A stretch of DNA of 64,000 bases from Duganella dendranthematis (GCF_012849375.1 NZ_CP051684.1:3100001-3164000); one strand, 5' to 3'; shown: positions 7,905 through 16,773, numbered from the stretch's first letter. Notes: generated by a model not told the origin, from the letters alone. Numbers and translations: made by a program.

Positions 7905-9727
7905 TGCTACTGCGCAACGACCTGCTGCACTATACGCATCCGTCGCCGCGCACCGTCCGTATCTTGTGGATCGCTCCCGAGCAAAGCCACGTCTACGTAT
8001 TCGACGTGGCGGCGCACTCGGCGGACGTGGAGATGATCCAGCTATCGGCGCTGCACGCCGACCTCCGGGCCGGCCACGTCAGCGTGCTGCCGGCCGACCC
8101 TTACCTGATGGTGGTCAGCCAGGAGCTGCTGCCACCCAAGCACCTGCAACTGCGTGCCCGCGCCTGGGAGATCATCGAGGCGCTGGTGGCGCAGGAGCCG
8201 GCCATCTACGAAGCGCGCCAGCGCGGTCAGTTAATTGCCCAGGCCACCGCCCAGCACCAGGTGTCGCATCCCACCATTTACCGCTACCTGCGCCGTTACT
8301 GGCAGCGCGGGCAGACCCCCAATGCGCTGCTGCCGGATTACGGCAATTCCGGCGGCCGCGGCAAGGTGCGGCAGTCGTCGGCGGGCGTCAAGCGCGGCAG
8401 GCCGCGTAAAAACGGCGCAGACGCCGGTCCGGGCCTGAATGCGGACGAGGACATCCGCCGCATCTTCCGCGTCGCCACGGCCCGCTACGCGGCCGCCAAT
8501 GCCAAGTTCTCGCGGCTGGGCGCCTACCAGCAGATGCTGGCCGACTTCTTCATCGAACGCCGCATCGACACCGACTCGGGCCGGGTGCAGGCCACGGCGG
8601 CGATGCAGCAGGAAGTACCGACCTTCGGCCAGTTCAATTACTGGCTCGATCACGACGACGACCGGCCGCCGGAAGTGGCGCGCCGCCAGCCGTCCGATAT
8701 GGCGGCCGGCGCGCAGGAGCAGGCCATGCAGCCGCCGCTGGCGGTGCCATTGCAGGGCCGTCCCGGCGCCGGCTTCTATCTGGATGCGGTGCGCGCCGAG
8801 GTGCAGCTGGTGTCGCGCGCCGACCGCCAGCAGGTCATCGGCCGGCCGCTGATATATGTGGTGACGGATGCCTTCAGCCGCATGGTGTGCGGCGTCTACA
8901 TCGGCATGGGCGAGGTGCAGTGGCCGCACGCCATGCTGGCGCTGGCCCACTGCGGCGCCGACAAGCAGCGCTACGCCCAGCAGCACGGCCGCCGCATCGA
9001 GGCCGAGCAGTGGCCGTGTCGCCATCTACCGGAAACGCTGTTTGCCAACGCCGCGCTGACGCTGGGCTGGAACGGCGACACGCTGCTCAACAACTTCAAC
9101 CTGCGCTGCGTGGCGGCCGAACATGGCGTGGATGACTGGCGCGGCGTGCTGGAAAAGCGTTTCCGTCTGCTGGCGCCGAATCTGCACGGCGCACCATGCC
9201 GGCTGGATGGCGTGCTGGATCTGAACCAGTTCACCCGCATCGTCATCGACTGCGTCCTGTACTACAACAACCGCCAGCAACTGGCGCACGCGGACGGCGC
9301 AACGCCGCGCCGCTTGTGGGACTGGGGCGTGGAGCATCGCGGCGGTGGCTTGAAGATCTATCCCGAGCACCTGATCCGCTGCAGCCTGATGCCGGTGGCG
9401 CAAGCTACGGTGACGGCGGATGGCATCACGCTGCATGACAGCGTGTACACCTGCACGCGCGCCGTCAACGAGCGCTGGTTCGAGCGCGCGCGTCAACGCG
9501 GGGAGTGGCAGGTGCGGGTGGCTTACGATCCGGCCAATATGGACATGGTTTATTTGCTGGACGCAGCTGCGCCGATGCAATTCCATGCCTGCCACCTGAC
9601 CGATGCCAGCGTCGCGCACCAGCATCTGTCGACGGCGGAAATTGCACTGTTGCCGCGCACGCAGACCGCCATGCCCGCAGCTGCGCTACGTAGCACTACG
9701 CAGGGATACGTCAGCCTGGTCGGCTGA
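7904..9727 (+). CDS. TnsB-like (Tn7 family) transposase homologue, probably catalytically inactive
   Basis: The 607-residue protein follows Tn7 TnsB: an N-terminal beta/HTH region, RYLRRYWQRGQTPNALLPDY at about 127-146, a retroviral-integrase-like core with IGRPLIYVVTDAFSRM, and a Mu-type C-terminal beta domain. TnsB uses D273, D361 and E396, spaced 88 and 35. Here the aligned residues are D294, N382 (in LFANAAL, versus LLADRGEL) and E417, with identical spacing, so the second metal ligand is Asn. No tnsA, tnsC, tnsD/tniQ or transposon ends are seen nearby. The gene is followed by its own terminator. It is best read as a domesticated or dead TnsB; DNA binding may persist. Confidence 0.85.
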   Translation: MLLRNDLLHYTHPSPRTVRILWIAPEQSHVYVFDVAAHSADVEMIQLSALHADLRAGHVSVLPADPYLMVVSQELLPPKHLQLRARAWEIIEALVAQEPAIYEARQRGQLIAQATAQHQVSHPTIYRYLRRYWQRGQTPNALLPDYGNSGGRGKVRQSSAGVKRGRPRKNGADAGPGLNADEDIRRIFRVATARYAAANAKFSRLGAYQQMLADFFIERRIDTDSGRVQATAAMQQEVPTFGQFNYWLDHDDDRPPEVARRQPSDMAAGAQEQAMQPPLAVPLQGRPGAGFYLDAVRAEVQLVSRADRQQVIGRPLIYVVTDAFSRMVCGVYIGMGEVQWPHAMLALAHCGADKQRYAQQHGRRIEAEQWPCRHLPETLFANAALTLGWNGDTLLNNFNLRCVAAEHGVDDWRGVLEKRFRLLAPNLHGAPCRLDGVLDLNQFTRIVIDCVLYYNNRQQLAHADGATPRRLWDWGVEHRGGGLKIYPEHLIRCSLMPVAQATVTADGITLHDSVYTCTRAVNERWFERARQRGEWQVRVAYDPANMDMVYLLDAAAPMQFHACHLTDASVAHQHLSTAEIALLPRTQTAMPAAALRSTTQGYVSLVG

Positions 9728-9745
9728 TCTGTGCCACAGCCAGCG

Positions 9746-9779
9746 TGCACTGCATCGTAAAGGTGCAGTGCATTTTTTT
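9746..9779 (+). terminator. Rho-independent terminator of the TnsB-like gene
   Basis: Perfect 9-bp stem TGCACTGCA/TGCAGTGCA with a 9-base loop and seven T residues, starting 18 bases after the stop codon. It insulates the TnsB-like unit from the amine oxidase operon. Confidence 0.9.
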
Positions 9780-9875
9780 CACGTGAATAAAGTATGAACA
9801 TTGTTTTATATCGTTTATCCAGTTATCTGCAATAAAACCTGTTAGCCGAAAGATGTTTATTTTTTGACTACTTGG

Positions 9876-9891
9876 TGGCACGCCGTTTGCT
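9876..9891 (+). promoter_or_regulatory. Sigma-54 (RpoN) -24/-12 promoter of the amine oxidase operon
   Basis: TGGCACG, four bases (CCGT), then TTGCT, a full match to the consensus TGGCACG-N4-TTGCW with GG (9877-9878) and GC (9889-9890) ten bases apart. Transcription is expected to begin around 9902, leaving a leader of about 53 bases before ATG 9955. About 95 AT-rich bases separate it from the upstream terminator, room for an IHF-type bend and an enhancer site, though I could not identify either. Confidence 0.8.
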
Positions 9892-9954
9892 AGATAGGAA
9901 CTATGGGTTAGCAAGTCGCCCAAGGGTTTTTTCAGTAGACCGGTGAGGATGCAG

Positions 9955-11562
9955 ATGGACAGTAAAACGGTAAAACAATTTAAATCGTTTAGCTCATTTA
10001 CGAGGAGGGATTTCCTGTATCGTGCCGCCGTTGTGGGTGGCACGGGACTGCTGTTGACCACCATGGACGCCTGGGGCATGGGGATTGCCTCCACCGCTTC
10101 CGCGCCGCCGGCCCTGAGCGGCAGCGGCAAGGGCAAGAAGGTGCTGATCCTCGGCGCCGGCCTGGCCGGCATGACGGCGGCCTTTGAACTGGAGAAGCTG
10201 GGCTACAAGGTGCAGATCCTGGAGGCGCGCGCCTTCGCCGGCGGCCGTTGCCAGACGGCGCGCAAGGGTTTCAGCCTGACCGAACTGGGTGGCGAAAAAC
10301 AGACTTGCGCGTTTGACGACGGCCATTACATCAATCACGGACCATGGCGCATTCCGCTGCACCATCAGTCGACGCTGCATTACACCAAGCTGTTCGAGGT
10401 GCCGCTGGAAGTGATGGTCAACGAAAACGACCACGCTTACGTCTATTCCGAGAACGCCGGCCCGTTCGCCGGCAAACGCGTGCGCCTGAAGGAAGTCAAG
10501 GCCGATATGCGCGGCCACGTGTCGGAGCTGCTGGCCAAGTCGGTCAAGAACCATCAGCTGGACCAGGAACTGAGCCCCGATGACCAGCGCCTGCTGCTGG
10601 ACTACCTGCAGCACGAAGGCGCGCTGACCGCCAACGATCTGCAATACAAGGGCCGCAGCGGCCGTGGCTATGCAGTCAATCCTGGCGCCGGCCTGAATCC
10701 TGGTCCGGGCACGCTGTCCGATCCGCTGGGCTTCAAGGATCTGCTGGCGTCGAAGCTGGGCAACGTCTACAGCGCGGTGCAGGATTTCCCGATGCAGAAC
10801 ACCATGTTCCAGCCGGTCGGCGGCATGGACGCTATCGCCAAGGCGTTTGAAAAACGCGTCGGCAAAAACATCCGCTACAAGTCGGAAGTACAAACCATTC
10901 GTCAGAACGACAAGGGTGTGACGGTGACCTACAAGGACACCGGCACCAACAAGGTCAGCTCCATCAGCGCTGACTACTGCCTGTGCGCCATCCCGCTGTC
11001 GGTGCTGCGCCAGATCGATACCGATTTTCCGGACAAATTCAAGAAGGCCGTCGCCACCGTGGCGTACGCGCCGGTGGGCAAGATCGGCCTGCAGATGAAG
11101 CGCCGCTTCTGGGAAGAGGACGACCATATCTACGGTGGTCACATCATGACCGACGTAAAAGGCATCAACCAGATCTCGGTGCCGTCGTACGGCTTCCAGA
11201 AGAAGAAGGGCGTGCTGCTGGGTTATTACCAGTACCAGACTGCCGCGATCGAAACCAGTGCGCTGTCGCTCAAGGAGCGCGCCGAGTTTGCGCTGGCGGC
11301 GGGCCAGAAGATCTTCCCGCAATACACGGAGAACTTCGAGACCTCGTTCTCGGTGGCGTGGCACCGCGTGCAGTACAACCTGGGCGGCTGGGCCGAGTGG
11401 ACCGACAAGACCCGCGCCGCCGCATATCCAACGCTGGTGGCGGGCGAGGGCCGTATCCTGCTGGCCGGCGAGCACCTGAGCTATCTGACCGGCTGGCAGG
11501 CCGGCGCCATTGAATCGGCATGGCAGCAGATCGCCCAGATCCATGAAAGGGCCAGCGCATGA
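9955..11562 (+). CDS. Tat-exported flavin amine oxidase (FAD-dependent)
   Basis: A 535-residue flavoprotein. The N-terminus carries a twin-arginine signal (FTRRDFLYRAAVVGGTGLLL), so it is exported folded. A Rossmann FAD motif VLILGAGLAGMTAAFELEKLG and the EARAFAGGRCQTA segment follow. The C-terminal GEHLSYLTGWQAGAIESAW is the family's flavin-contact end. It should oxidise a primary amine or amino acid to an imine in the periplasm. ATG 9955 has GGTGAGGA upstream; ATG 9949 and GTG 9943 are alternatives. The stop overlaps the cytochrome c start (ATGA). The downstream cytochrome and RidA, and the sigma-54 promoter, suggest amine use as a nitrogen source. Substrate unknown. Confidence 0.9.
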   Translation: MDSKTVKQFKSFSSFTRRDFLYRAAVVGGTGLLLTTMDAWGMGIASTASAPPALSGSGKGKKVLILGAGLAGMTAAFELEKLGYKVQILEARAFAGGRCQTARKGFSLTELGGEKQTCAFDDGHYINHGPWRIPLHHQSTLHYTKLFEVPLEVMVNENDHAYVYSENAGPFAGKRVRLKEVKADMRGHVSELLAKSVKNHQLDQELSPDDQRLLLDYLQHEGALTANDLQYKGRSGRGYAVNPGAGLNPGPGTLSDPLGFKDLLASKLGNVYSAVQDFPMQNTMFQPVGGMDAIAKAFEKRVGKNIRYKSEVQTIRQNDKGVTVTYKDTGTNKVSSISADYCLCAIPLSVLRQIDTDFPDKFKKAVATVAYAPVGKIGLQMKRRFWEEDDHIYGGHIMTDVKGINQISVPSYGFQKKKGVLLGYYQYQTAAIETSALSLKERAEFALAAGQKIFPQYTENFETSFSVAWHRVQYNLGGWAEWTDKTRAAAYPTLVAGEGRILLAGEHLSYLTGWQAGAIESAWQQIAQIHERASA

Positions 11563-11972
11563 AAGATACCTTGATCAAGGCTGCACTGGCGATCATCGCG
11601 ACGATTGCGGCGGCTGCATCGTCGCCGTCGCGGGCGCAGGAGACCGACGGCAAGGCGCTGTTCCTGAAAAACTGCGCCGCCTGCCATCAGGCCACCGGCA
11701 AAGGCATTCCCGGCGCCTTCCCGGCGCTGGCCGGCAGCAAGTTCGCACAAGGCCCGGGCAACGAGGTCGCTTCCGTGCTGCTGAAAGGGCGCGGCGGCAT
11801 GCCGGACTTCAGCGACTCATTGAGCGACAGCGATATCGCCACCGTGCTGACCTTCGTGCGCTCCAGCTGGGGCAACAAGGCCGATGGCCTGAACGCAGAG
11901 CAGGTCGCATCGCTGCGCACCACGCTGGGCGTCGACCCGTTTGGCAATTCCGCCATGTCCAATAAACACTGA
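11559..11972 (+). CDS. Periplasmic cytochrome c, class I (single haem)
   Basis: A 137-residue protein with a signal peptide (residues 1-26, ending SPSRAQ), the haem-attachment motif CAACH (Cys39, Cys42, His43) and a likely axial Met81 in GRGGMPDF. It overlaps the amine oxidase by four bases, so translation is coupled. The expected role is accepting electrons from the oxidase, or from its product pathway, and passing them to the respiratory chain, making the oxidase in effect a dehydrogenase. That electron route is inference from gene order. Confidence 0.9.
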   Translation: MKDTLIKAALAIIATIAAAASSPSRAQETDGKALFLKNCAACHQATGKGIPGAFPALAGSKFAQGPGNEVASVLLKGRGGMPDFSDSLSDSDIATVLTFVRSSWGNKADGLNAEQVASLRTTLGVDPFGNSAMSNKH

Positions 11973-11983
11973 AAGAGCCATTC

Positions 11984-12496
11984 ATGAAAAAGACCATCGT
12001 CACCCTGTTGATCTGCGCCGCTTTCGGCAGCGCGCACGCCGCCGCGCCGAAGGCCGACATCGTGCGTCACAAGATTCCCAATTCCGACTTCCCGATTGCG
12101 CTGGCGGTGTCGATTCCGCCGACCGCCACCATCCATTTCATCAGCGGCCAGGTACCGGCGGTGGTCAACAAGGATGCGCCGGCCGATTCGCTGGAATCCT
12201 TCGGCGACACCAAGGCGCAGTCGGAGTCGGTGCTGAAGAAGATCAAGGAAATCCTGCAGGGCATGAGGCTGGAGATGTCCGACGTGGTGAAGATGCAGGT
12301 GTTCCTGGTCGGCGATCCGGCCAAGGGCGGCAAGGCTGACACCAAGGGCTTCATGGAAGCCTATACCCAATATTTCGGCGCCAGTGCGCAGCCATCCCCT
12401 CAGCTCAACCTGCCGGCGCGCGCCGTGGTGCAGGTGGCGGGCCTGAGCAATCCGGGCTGGCTGGTGGAGATCGAAGTGGTCGCCGCCAAAAAATAA
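11984..12496 (+). CDS. Exported RidA-family (YjgF/YER057c/UK114) imine deaminase-like protein
   Basis: A 170-residue protein with a cleavable signal (MKKTIVTLLICAAFGSAHA) ahead of a RidA fold: FISGQVPAVV, VLKKIKEILQGMRLEMSDVVKMQVFL and LPARAVVQVAGL. The Arg in the last motif corresponds to the arginine needed by RidA to hydrolyse enamine/imine intermediates. Most RidA proteins are cytoplasmic, so the signal peptide is notable. It lies 11 bases after the cytochrome gene in the same operon, and would hydrolyse reactive imines released by the exported amine oxidase. Confidence 0.88.
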   Translation: MKKTIVTLLICAAFGSAHAAAPKADIVRHKIPNSDFPIALAVSIPPTATIHFISGQVPAVVNKDAPADSLESFGDTKAQSESVLKKIKEILQGMRLEMSDVVKMQVFLVGDPAKGGKADTKGFMEAYTQYFGASAQPSPQLNLPARAVVQVAGLSNPGWLVEIEVVAAKK

Positions 12497-12571
12497 ACAG
12501 TTGTAGCAAATCGGGCAGTTGTGTTTTCGGGTCTTACTTTCGCTTTTAGTCAAAAATGGGGAATTAAAAAT

Positions 12572-15022
12572 ATGCATAAGGCCACACTGAAGATCGGCGT
12601 CGCAGCCGTGTTGTCCACCCTGGCATTTAGCGTCTACGCCGCTGAAGACGATACTGTCGCCGCACCGGCCGATGCGGCCTCGCCTAACGTCGGGGCGGTG
12701 ATCGTGACGGGCACGCGCTCGAGCGGCATCAAGGTCGAAAACAGTGCTTCGCCGATCCAGGTGCTGGATTCGGCCTCGCTGGCGCGCACCGGCCAGCCCG
12801 ACCTGATCCAGGCGCTGGCGCAGAATCTGCCGTCCTTCACGGCGCAGGCTTTCGGCGGCGACGCTGCCAATCTGACGCTGTCGGCGCGCCTGCGCGGCCT
12901 GAGCCCGAACAACACGCTGGTGCTCATCAACGGCAAGCGCCGCCACGGCACCGCCAACCTTGCCGTTCTGGGTGGACCTTACCAGGGCGGCGCGGCGGCT
13001 GATCTGAACTACATTCCGGTATCCGCCATCGACCACATCGAGGTGTTGCAGGATGGTGCGGCCGCGCAGTATGGCTCCGACGCGATTGCCGGCGTGATCA
13101 ACATCATCCTCAAATCGAATAACCACGGCGGCACCGCCACCGCCAACGGCGGCGGCTACTCCGATGGCGGCGGCCGCACCCTGGACGGCAGCGCCAACAT
13201 CGGCGTCGAGCCGTTCCAGGACGCTTTCCTCAGCCTCACCGCGGAATCCAAATACCACGGCTACAGCGACCGTGGCGGCATCGATCCACGCGTGGTCGAT
13301 CCGGCCAACGTCGCGCTGTACCCCGGCATGTTCCAGGAGCCGGGCTACCCGCACGTCAACAAGATCCAGGGCGACGCACAGTATCACCTGAGCGTGGTCG
13401 CCGCCAACTTTGGCTGGGATATATCGCCGGACAGCCAGTTGTATGCGTTTGCCACCGCCGGCCGCAAGGAAGCGCGCGCGTACGAGAACTACCGCCTGCC
13501 GAGCCGCCTGCCGAAGATCTATCCGACCGGCTTCTCGCCGAAGGAAACCATGAAGGAAGAGGACTTCGCCTTCACCGGTGGTTACAAGACCAAGGCCGCA
13601 GGCTGGAACATCGACCTGAGCTCGACCTATGGCCGCGACAAGGCGCGCATCGGCGTGGCCGATTCGGGCAACGTCTCGCTGTTTAACGACACCGGCTTCA
13701 CGCCGACCGTGTTCAGCGCCGGCGCCTTCATCGCCAGCCAGCTGACCACCACGCTGGAAGCGTCGAAGGAATTCGACATCGGCTGGGCCAAGCCGCTCAA
13801 CATCGCCGGTGGTATCGAGCACCGCATCGACAAATACGAAATCGAAGCCGGCGACGAAGCGTCGCGCTACAAGGAAGGTTCGCAGTCGTATCCGGGCTTC
13901 TCGCTGACCGACGCCGGCAGCCATCGTCGCACCAACAAGGCGGCCTATCTGGACTTCGCCGGCAATCCGATCGCCGATCTGACGCTGGATCTGGCGGCGC
14001 GCTATGAACACTTCAGCGATTTCGGTAACGCCAAGGTGGGCAAGTTCACCACCCGCTACGATTTCTCGCCGGTGGTGGCGTTGCGCGGTACCGTGTCCAA
14101 CGGTTTCCGGGCGCCGACGCTGGCCGAGTCGTACTACTCGGCCACCAACGTCTCGCCGGGTTCGGCCTTCGTCCAGCTGGCGCCGAATTCGGCTGGCGCC
14201 AAACTGGTGGGCGTCGATGGGCTGAAGCCTGAGCGTTCGACCAACTTCAGCGTCGGGCTGGTATTGAATCCGGCGTCGAACCTGTCGATGACGCTGGACG
14301 CCTACCAGATCACCATCCGCGACCGCATCGTCGGTAGTGGTGCGTTGAACGGTTCCGGTGCGGACGTGGTGTCGCCAGCCGTCGTGGCAGCCATCAAGGC
14401 CAACGGCAACGTGCTCGATTCGTCGGTGACCACCACCGGCATCAACATCTTCTCGAACGCGGTCAACACCCGCAGCCGCGGTGTGGAATTCGTCACCACG
14501 CTCAATGAGCGTTATGGTACGGCGGGCTCGGTGGACTGGTCGATCGCGGCCAACTACAACAAGGTCGAAGTGATCAAGATCAATCAGGTGCCGGCGCAGC
14601 TGCTGCCACAGACCTTGCTCGACAGGACCGCGATCTCCGATCTGGAAACCGCATCGCCGAAAATGCGTCTCAACCTCGGCGCGCTGTGGAAGATCGGTAA
14701 CTGGACCGTCAATCTGCGCGAAGCGATTTACGGCAAATCGTCCGAATGGCAGCACCCGGACGGTTCCAGCAACTACTACCTGACCAAGATCGCCACCAAG
14801 GCCATCACCGATCTGGAAGTGGGCTACAAGTTGAACAGCGCCTGGTCGCTGGCGGTGGGCGCCAATAACCTGTTCAACACCTACCCGAATGGTATCAATC
14901 CGGGAATGCTGGCGGAGCAGCGCGGCAACAACGACAACGGCGCCGTGACCGTTCTGCCAAGCTTCTCGCCGTTCGGCATCAATGGCGGCTACTACTACGC
15001 GCGCGCCAACTACAAGTTCTAA
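12572..15022 (+). CDS. TonB-dependent outer-membrane receptor
   Basis: An 816-residue protein with a signal peptide (ending FSVYA), a TonB-box-like VGAVIVTGTRS, and a plug domain with LRGLSPNNTLVLINGKRRHG and VLQDGAAAQYGSDAIAGVINI. A beta-barrel follows, ending in NYKF with the expected terminal aromatic residue. ATG 12572 is chosen over 12521 because it starts the signal peptide and has GGGGAA upstream. It follows the RidA gene by 75 bases and may be cotranscribed with the amine operon, in which case it could import the substrate. No FecR/sigma pair is nearby. Confidence 0.93.
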   Translation: MHKATLKIGVAAVLSTLAFSVYAAEDDTVAAPADAASPNVGAVIVTGTRSSGIKVENSASPIQVLDSASLARTGQPDLIQALAQNLPSFTAQAFGGDAANLTLSARLRGLSPNNTLVLINGKRRHGTANLAVLGGPYQGGAAADLNYIPVSAIDHIEVLQDGAAAQYGSDAIAGVINIILKSNNHGGTATANGGGYSDGGGRTLDGSANIGVEPFQDAFLSLTAESKYHGYSDRGGIDPRVVDPANVALYPGMFQEPGYPHVNKIQGDAQYHLSVVAANFGWDISPDSQLYAFATAGRKEARAYENYRLPSRLPKIYPTGFSPKETMKEEDFAFTGGYKTKAAGWNIDLSSTYGRDKARIGVADSGNVSLFNDTGFTPTVFSAGAFIASQLTTTLEASKEFDIGWAKPLNIAGGIEHRIDKYEIEAGDEASRYKEGSQSYPGFSLTDAGSHRRTNKAAYLDFAGNPIADLTLDLAARYEHFSDFGNAKVGKFTTRYDFSPVVALRGTVSNGFRAPTLAESYYSATNVSPGSAFVQLAPNSAGAKLVGVDGLKPERSTNFSVGLVLNPASNLSMTLDAYQITIRDRIVGSGALNGSGADVVSPAVVAAIKANGNVLDSSVTTTGINIFSNAVNTRSRGVEFVTTLNERYGTAGSVDWSIAANYNKVEVIKINQVPAQLLPQTLLDRTAISDLETASPKMRLNLGALWKIGNWTVNLREAIYGKSSEWQHPDGSSNYYLTKIATKAITDLEVGYKLNSAWSLAVGANNLFNTYPNGINPGMLAEQRGNNDNGAVTVLPSFSPFGINGGYYYARANYKF

Positions 15023-15042
15023 GCGGGGGCTTAGTTGCTTTG

Positions 15043-15072
15043 GGGTCGTCCTTCGGGGCGGCCCTTTTTTTT
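15043..15072 (+). terminator. Rho-independent terminator after the TonB receptor
   Basis: A 9-bp stem GGGTCGTCC/GGGCGGCCC (two G-T pairs) capped by a TTCG tetraloop and followed by eight T residues, starting about 20 bases after the stop codon. Confidence 0.88.
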
Positions 15073-15109
15073 GGTGTAGCATGGCGGCTCTCGTTGGAGG
15101 ATTGCGTGC

Positions 15110-16015
15110 ATGTTGAAAAAGATCGATAGAACTTTGCTGGCGGCGGCGCTGGCCGGCAGTGTGGGCGGTGCTGTTGCGGCGCCCATGACCTTGCAGGATT
15201 ACCTGGCGCTGAGCGGCCCGGCGCCGACGCGCCATGTGGCGTATGGTGCGGCGCCGTCGCAGTTTGCGGAGCTGTTCCAGCCGCATGGCGACGGCCCGTT
15301 TCCGGTCGCAGTGATCATCCATGGCGGCTGCTGGACCAAGGAATTCGGCGGCATCACGCAGATGCGCAATATGGCCGGCGATCTGGCCGGGCAGGGCATC
15401 GCGGTGTGGAATGTGGAGTACCGCCGCTACGACGAGGAGGGCGGAGGCTATCCGGGCATGTATCACGACGTCGCCACGGCCATGGACCGACTGCGCCTGC
15501 TGGCTGCGGAGCACAAGCTCGATCTGTCGCGCGTGGTGCTCGTTGGGCACTCGGCCGGCGGCCATCTGGCACAGTGGGCCGCGGCGCGGGCGCGACTGCC
15601 GCGCAGCAGTCCTTTGTACACGGCCGATCCGCTGCCGGTGCCGGTGGTGATCAGCCTTGGCGGCCTGGCCGACTTGCGCAACGAGCAGGCGCTGATCAAG
15701 TCCAGCTGTGACCGCGATATGGTGCAACTGGCCGGCGCGGCCAGCGCCGAACGCCCTGATATTTTCAGCGATACGTCGCCGGCGGAGTTGCTGCCGGTCG
15801 GCGTGCGCACGGTGCTGATTCACGGCGAGCACGATAACATCTCGCCGCTGCGCGTGGGCCAGGATTATGCGCGCCGCGCGCAGGCTGCCGGCGATGCGGC
15901 GGAAGTGGTGTCGCTGCCCGGCGGCAGTCACTACGATGAGGTGGCTGCGACGTCGCCGGCATGGCGCATCGTCTCGACGCACATCCGCAAGGCATTGGGG
16001 CTGGCGCCTCGATGA
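15110..16015 (+). CDS. Exported alpha/beta-hydrolase (esterase / kynurenine-formamidase-like)
   Basis: A 301-residue protein with a signal peptide (ALAGSVGGAVAA), an oxyanion motif IHGGCW, nucleophile motif GHSAGG (Ser148), and a C-terminal acid/His region (HGEHDNISP, GGSHYDE). The HGG plus GHSAGG pattern is shared by carboxylesterases and formamidases of the BD-FAE/kynurenine formamidase group. GGAGG precedes the start. It ends in an ATGA overlap with the next gene. Periplasmic ester or amide hydrolysis is expected; the substrate is unknown. Confidence 0.85.
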   Translation: MLKKIDRTLLAAALAGSVGGAVAAPMTLQDYLALSGPAPTRHVAYGAAPSQFAELFQPHGDGPFPVAVIIHGGCWTKEFGGITQMRNMAGDLAGQGIAVWNVEYRRYDEEGGGYPGMYHDVATAMDRLRLLAAEHKLDLSRVVLVGHSAGGHLAQWAAARARLPRSSPLYTADPLPVPVVISLGGLADLRNEQALIKSSCDRDMVQLAGAASAERPDIFSDTSPAELLPVGVRTVLIHGEHDNISPLRVGQDYARRAQAAGDAAEVVSLPGGSHYDEVAATSPAWRIVSTHIRKALGLAPR

Positions 16016-16704
16016 GCCAAGGGCGCGCGGTCAATATCGCGTTTGTCCTCCTGCTGCATCTGGCGTTGCTGTGGGCGTTGACGCGTCCGCTGGCGCAGCG
16101 CGTTGGGTACGATGAGCGGATATGGATCCATTGGCTGACGCCTGTGGCGCCAAGGCCGCAGGAGCGAACCGCGCCTCCTCAGCGAGCAGCGACGCGGCAG
16201 CCGGTAATGGCGCCGCCGGTAGCGCGCCTGCCGGCGCAGGGGGAGCCGGCGCCGGTCGCCGCCACGCAGGATTCTGCCGCCGCCGCACCGCCCGCCGCCG
16301 CCGAGCCGCCGCGTGACGACCACGCACTGTTCGCCGAATCGCCCGCGCCGGGCAAGCTGCCGCCCGATGTCATGCAGCAGGCGCTGAAATCCATCGGTGA
16401 CATCGACCGCCAGCTGCGCGCGGAAAATCCGCAAGCCTTTAGCGCGCCGGCGAATTCCACCAATGCGCGGCTGGCCAAGGGCATCGCGGCCGCGCATGCG
16501 GCGGTCAAGCCCAAGTGGTTTGAGCCTGCGCGCATAGAGTTGATCAGCCCACCCAACGATCCAAACCGCATCTACCGCGTGACCACCGCACTGGGGGACT
16601 ACTGCTTGTACTACGCCGACAAGAACAGCGCCATCGGCTCCGCCAAGAGCGGCCAGGTCGGCTTCGGCCAGCCGAAAGCGGCGCCGTGTCCGATCCCGTT
16701 CTAG
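16012..16704 (+). CDS. Hypothetical Pro/Ala-rich membrane-anchored protein
   Basis: A 230-residue protein with one N-terminal membrane helix (IAFVLLLHLALLWALTRPLA), a long Pro/Ala/Arg-rich linker (about 45-110) and a small C-terminal domain (PNRIYRVTTALGDYCLYYAD). That architecture recalls TonB-like periplasm-spanning proteins, but no TonB C-terminal motif is visible. The start overlaps the hydrolase stop (ATGA), so the two are coupled. Function unknown. Confidence 0.65.
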   Translation: MSQGRAVNIAFVLLLHLALLWALTRPLAQRVGYDERIWIHWLTPVAPRPQERTAPPQRAATRQPVMAPPVARLPAQGEPAPVAATQDSAAAAPPAAAEPPRDDHALFAESPAPGKLPPDVMQQALKSIGDIDRQLRAENPQAFSAPANSTNARLAKGIAAAHAAVKPKWFEPARIELISPPNDPNRIYRVTTALGDYCLYYADKNSAIGSAKSGQVGFGQPKAAPCPIPF

Positions 16705-16740
16705 CGCTACCTAACCTAGCGGTAATTTGACAAAAAAACA

Positions 16741-16773
16741 AAGGATGCCAAGAATGCACGCTCTTGCATCCTT
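16741..16773. other. Strong hairpin just upstream of the DUF3857 gene
   Basis: AAGGATGCCAAGA pairs with TCTTGCATCCTT (12 bp with one bulged base) around an 8-base loop, 13 bases before ATG 16786. Only a weak T-run follows, so it is either a poor terminator of the preceding unit or a structure controlling translation of the next gene, which lacks a clear ribosome site. Confidence 0.55.

Noticed and set aside
7904..9727. An active Tn7-like transposon at the TnsB-like gene
   Set aside because: No tnsA, tnsC, tniQ/tnsD genes and no multiple end-binding repeats around the gene, and the active site has N382.
9746..9772. The TGCAC/GTGCA dyad as an NtrC enhancer upstream of the sigma-54 promoter
   Set aside because: The NtrC site spacing is not met, and the dyad is the stem of the TnsB-like gene terminator with its T-run.
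9994..11544. 516-codon minus-strand frame opposite the amine oxidase
   Set aside because: Antisense shadow of a gene with a Tat signal and FAD motif; composition is biased to Arg, Gln, His and Leu.
11687..15982. Very long (1431-codon) open frame on the minus strand opposite the TonB receptor and esterase
   Set aside because: It lies antisense to genes with clear domains and signal peptides, and its product is a low-complexity Arg/His/Gln-rich string, a known by-product of GC-rich codon use.
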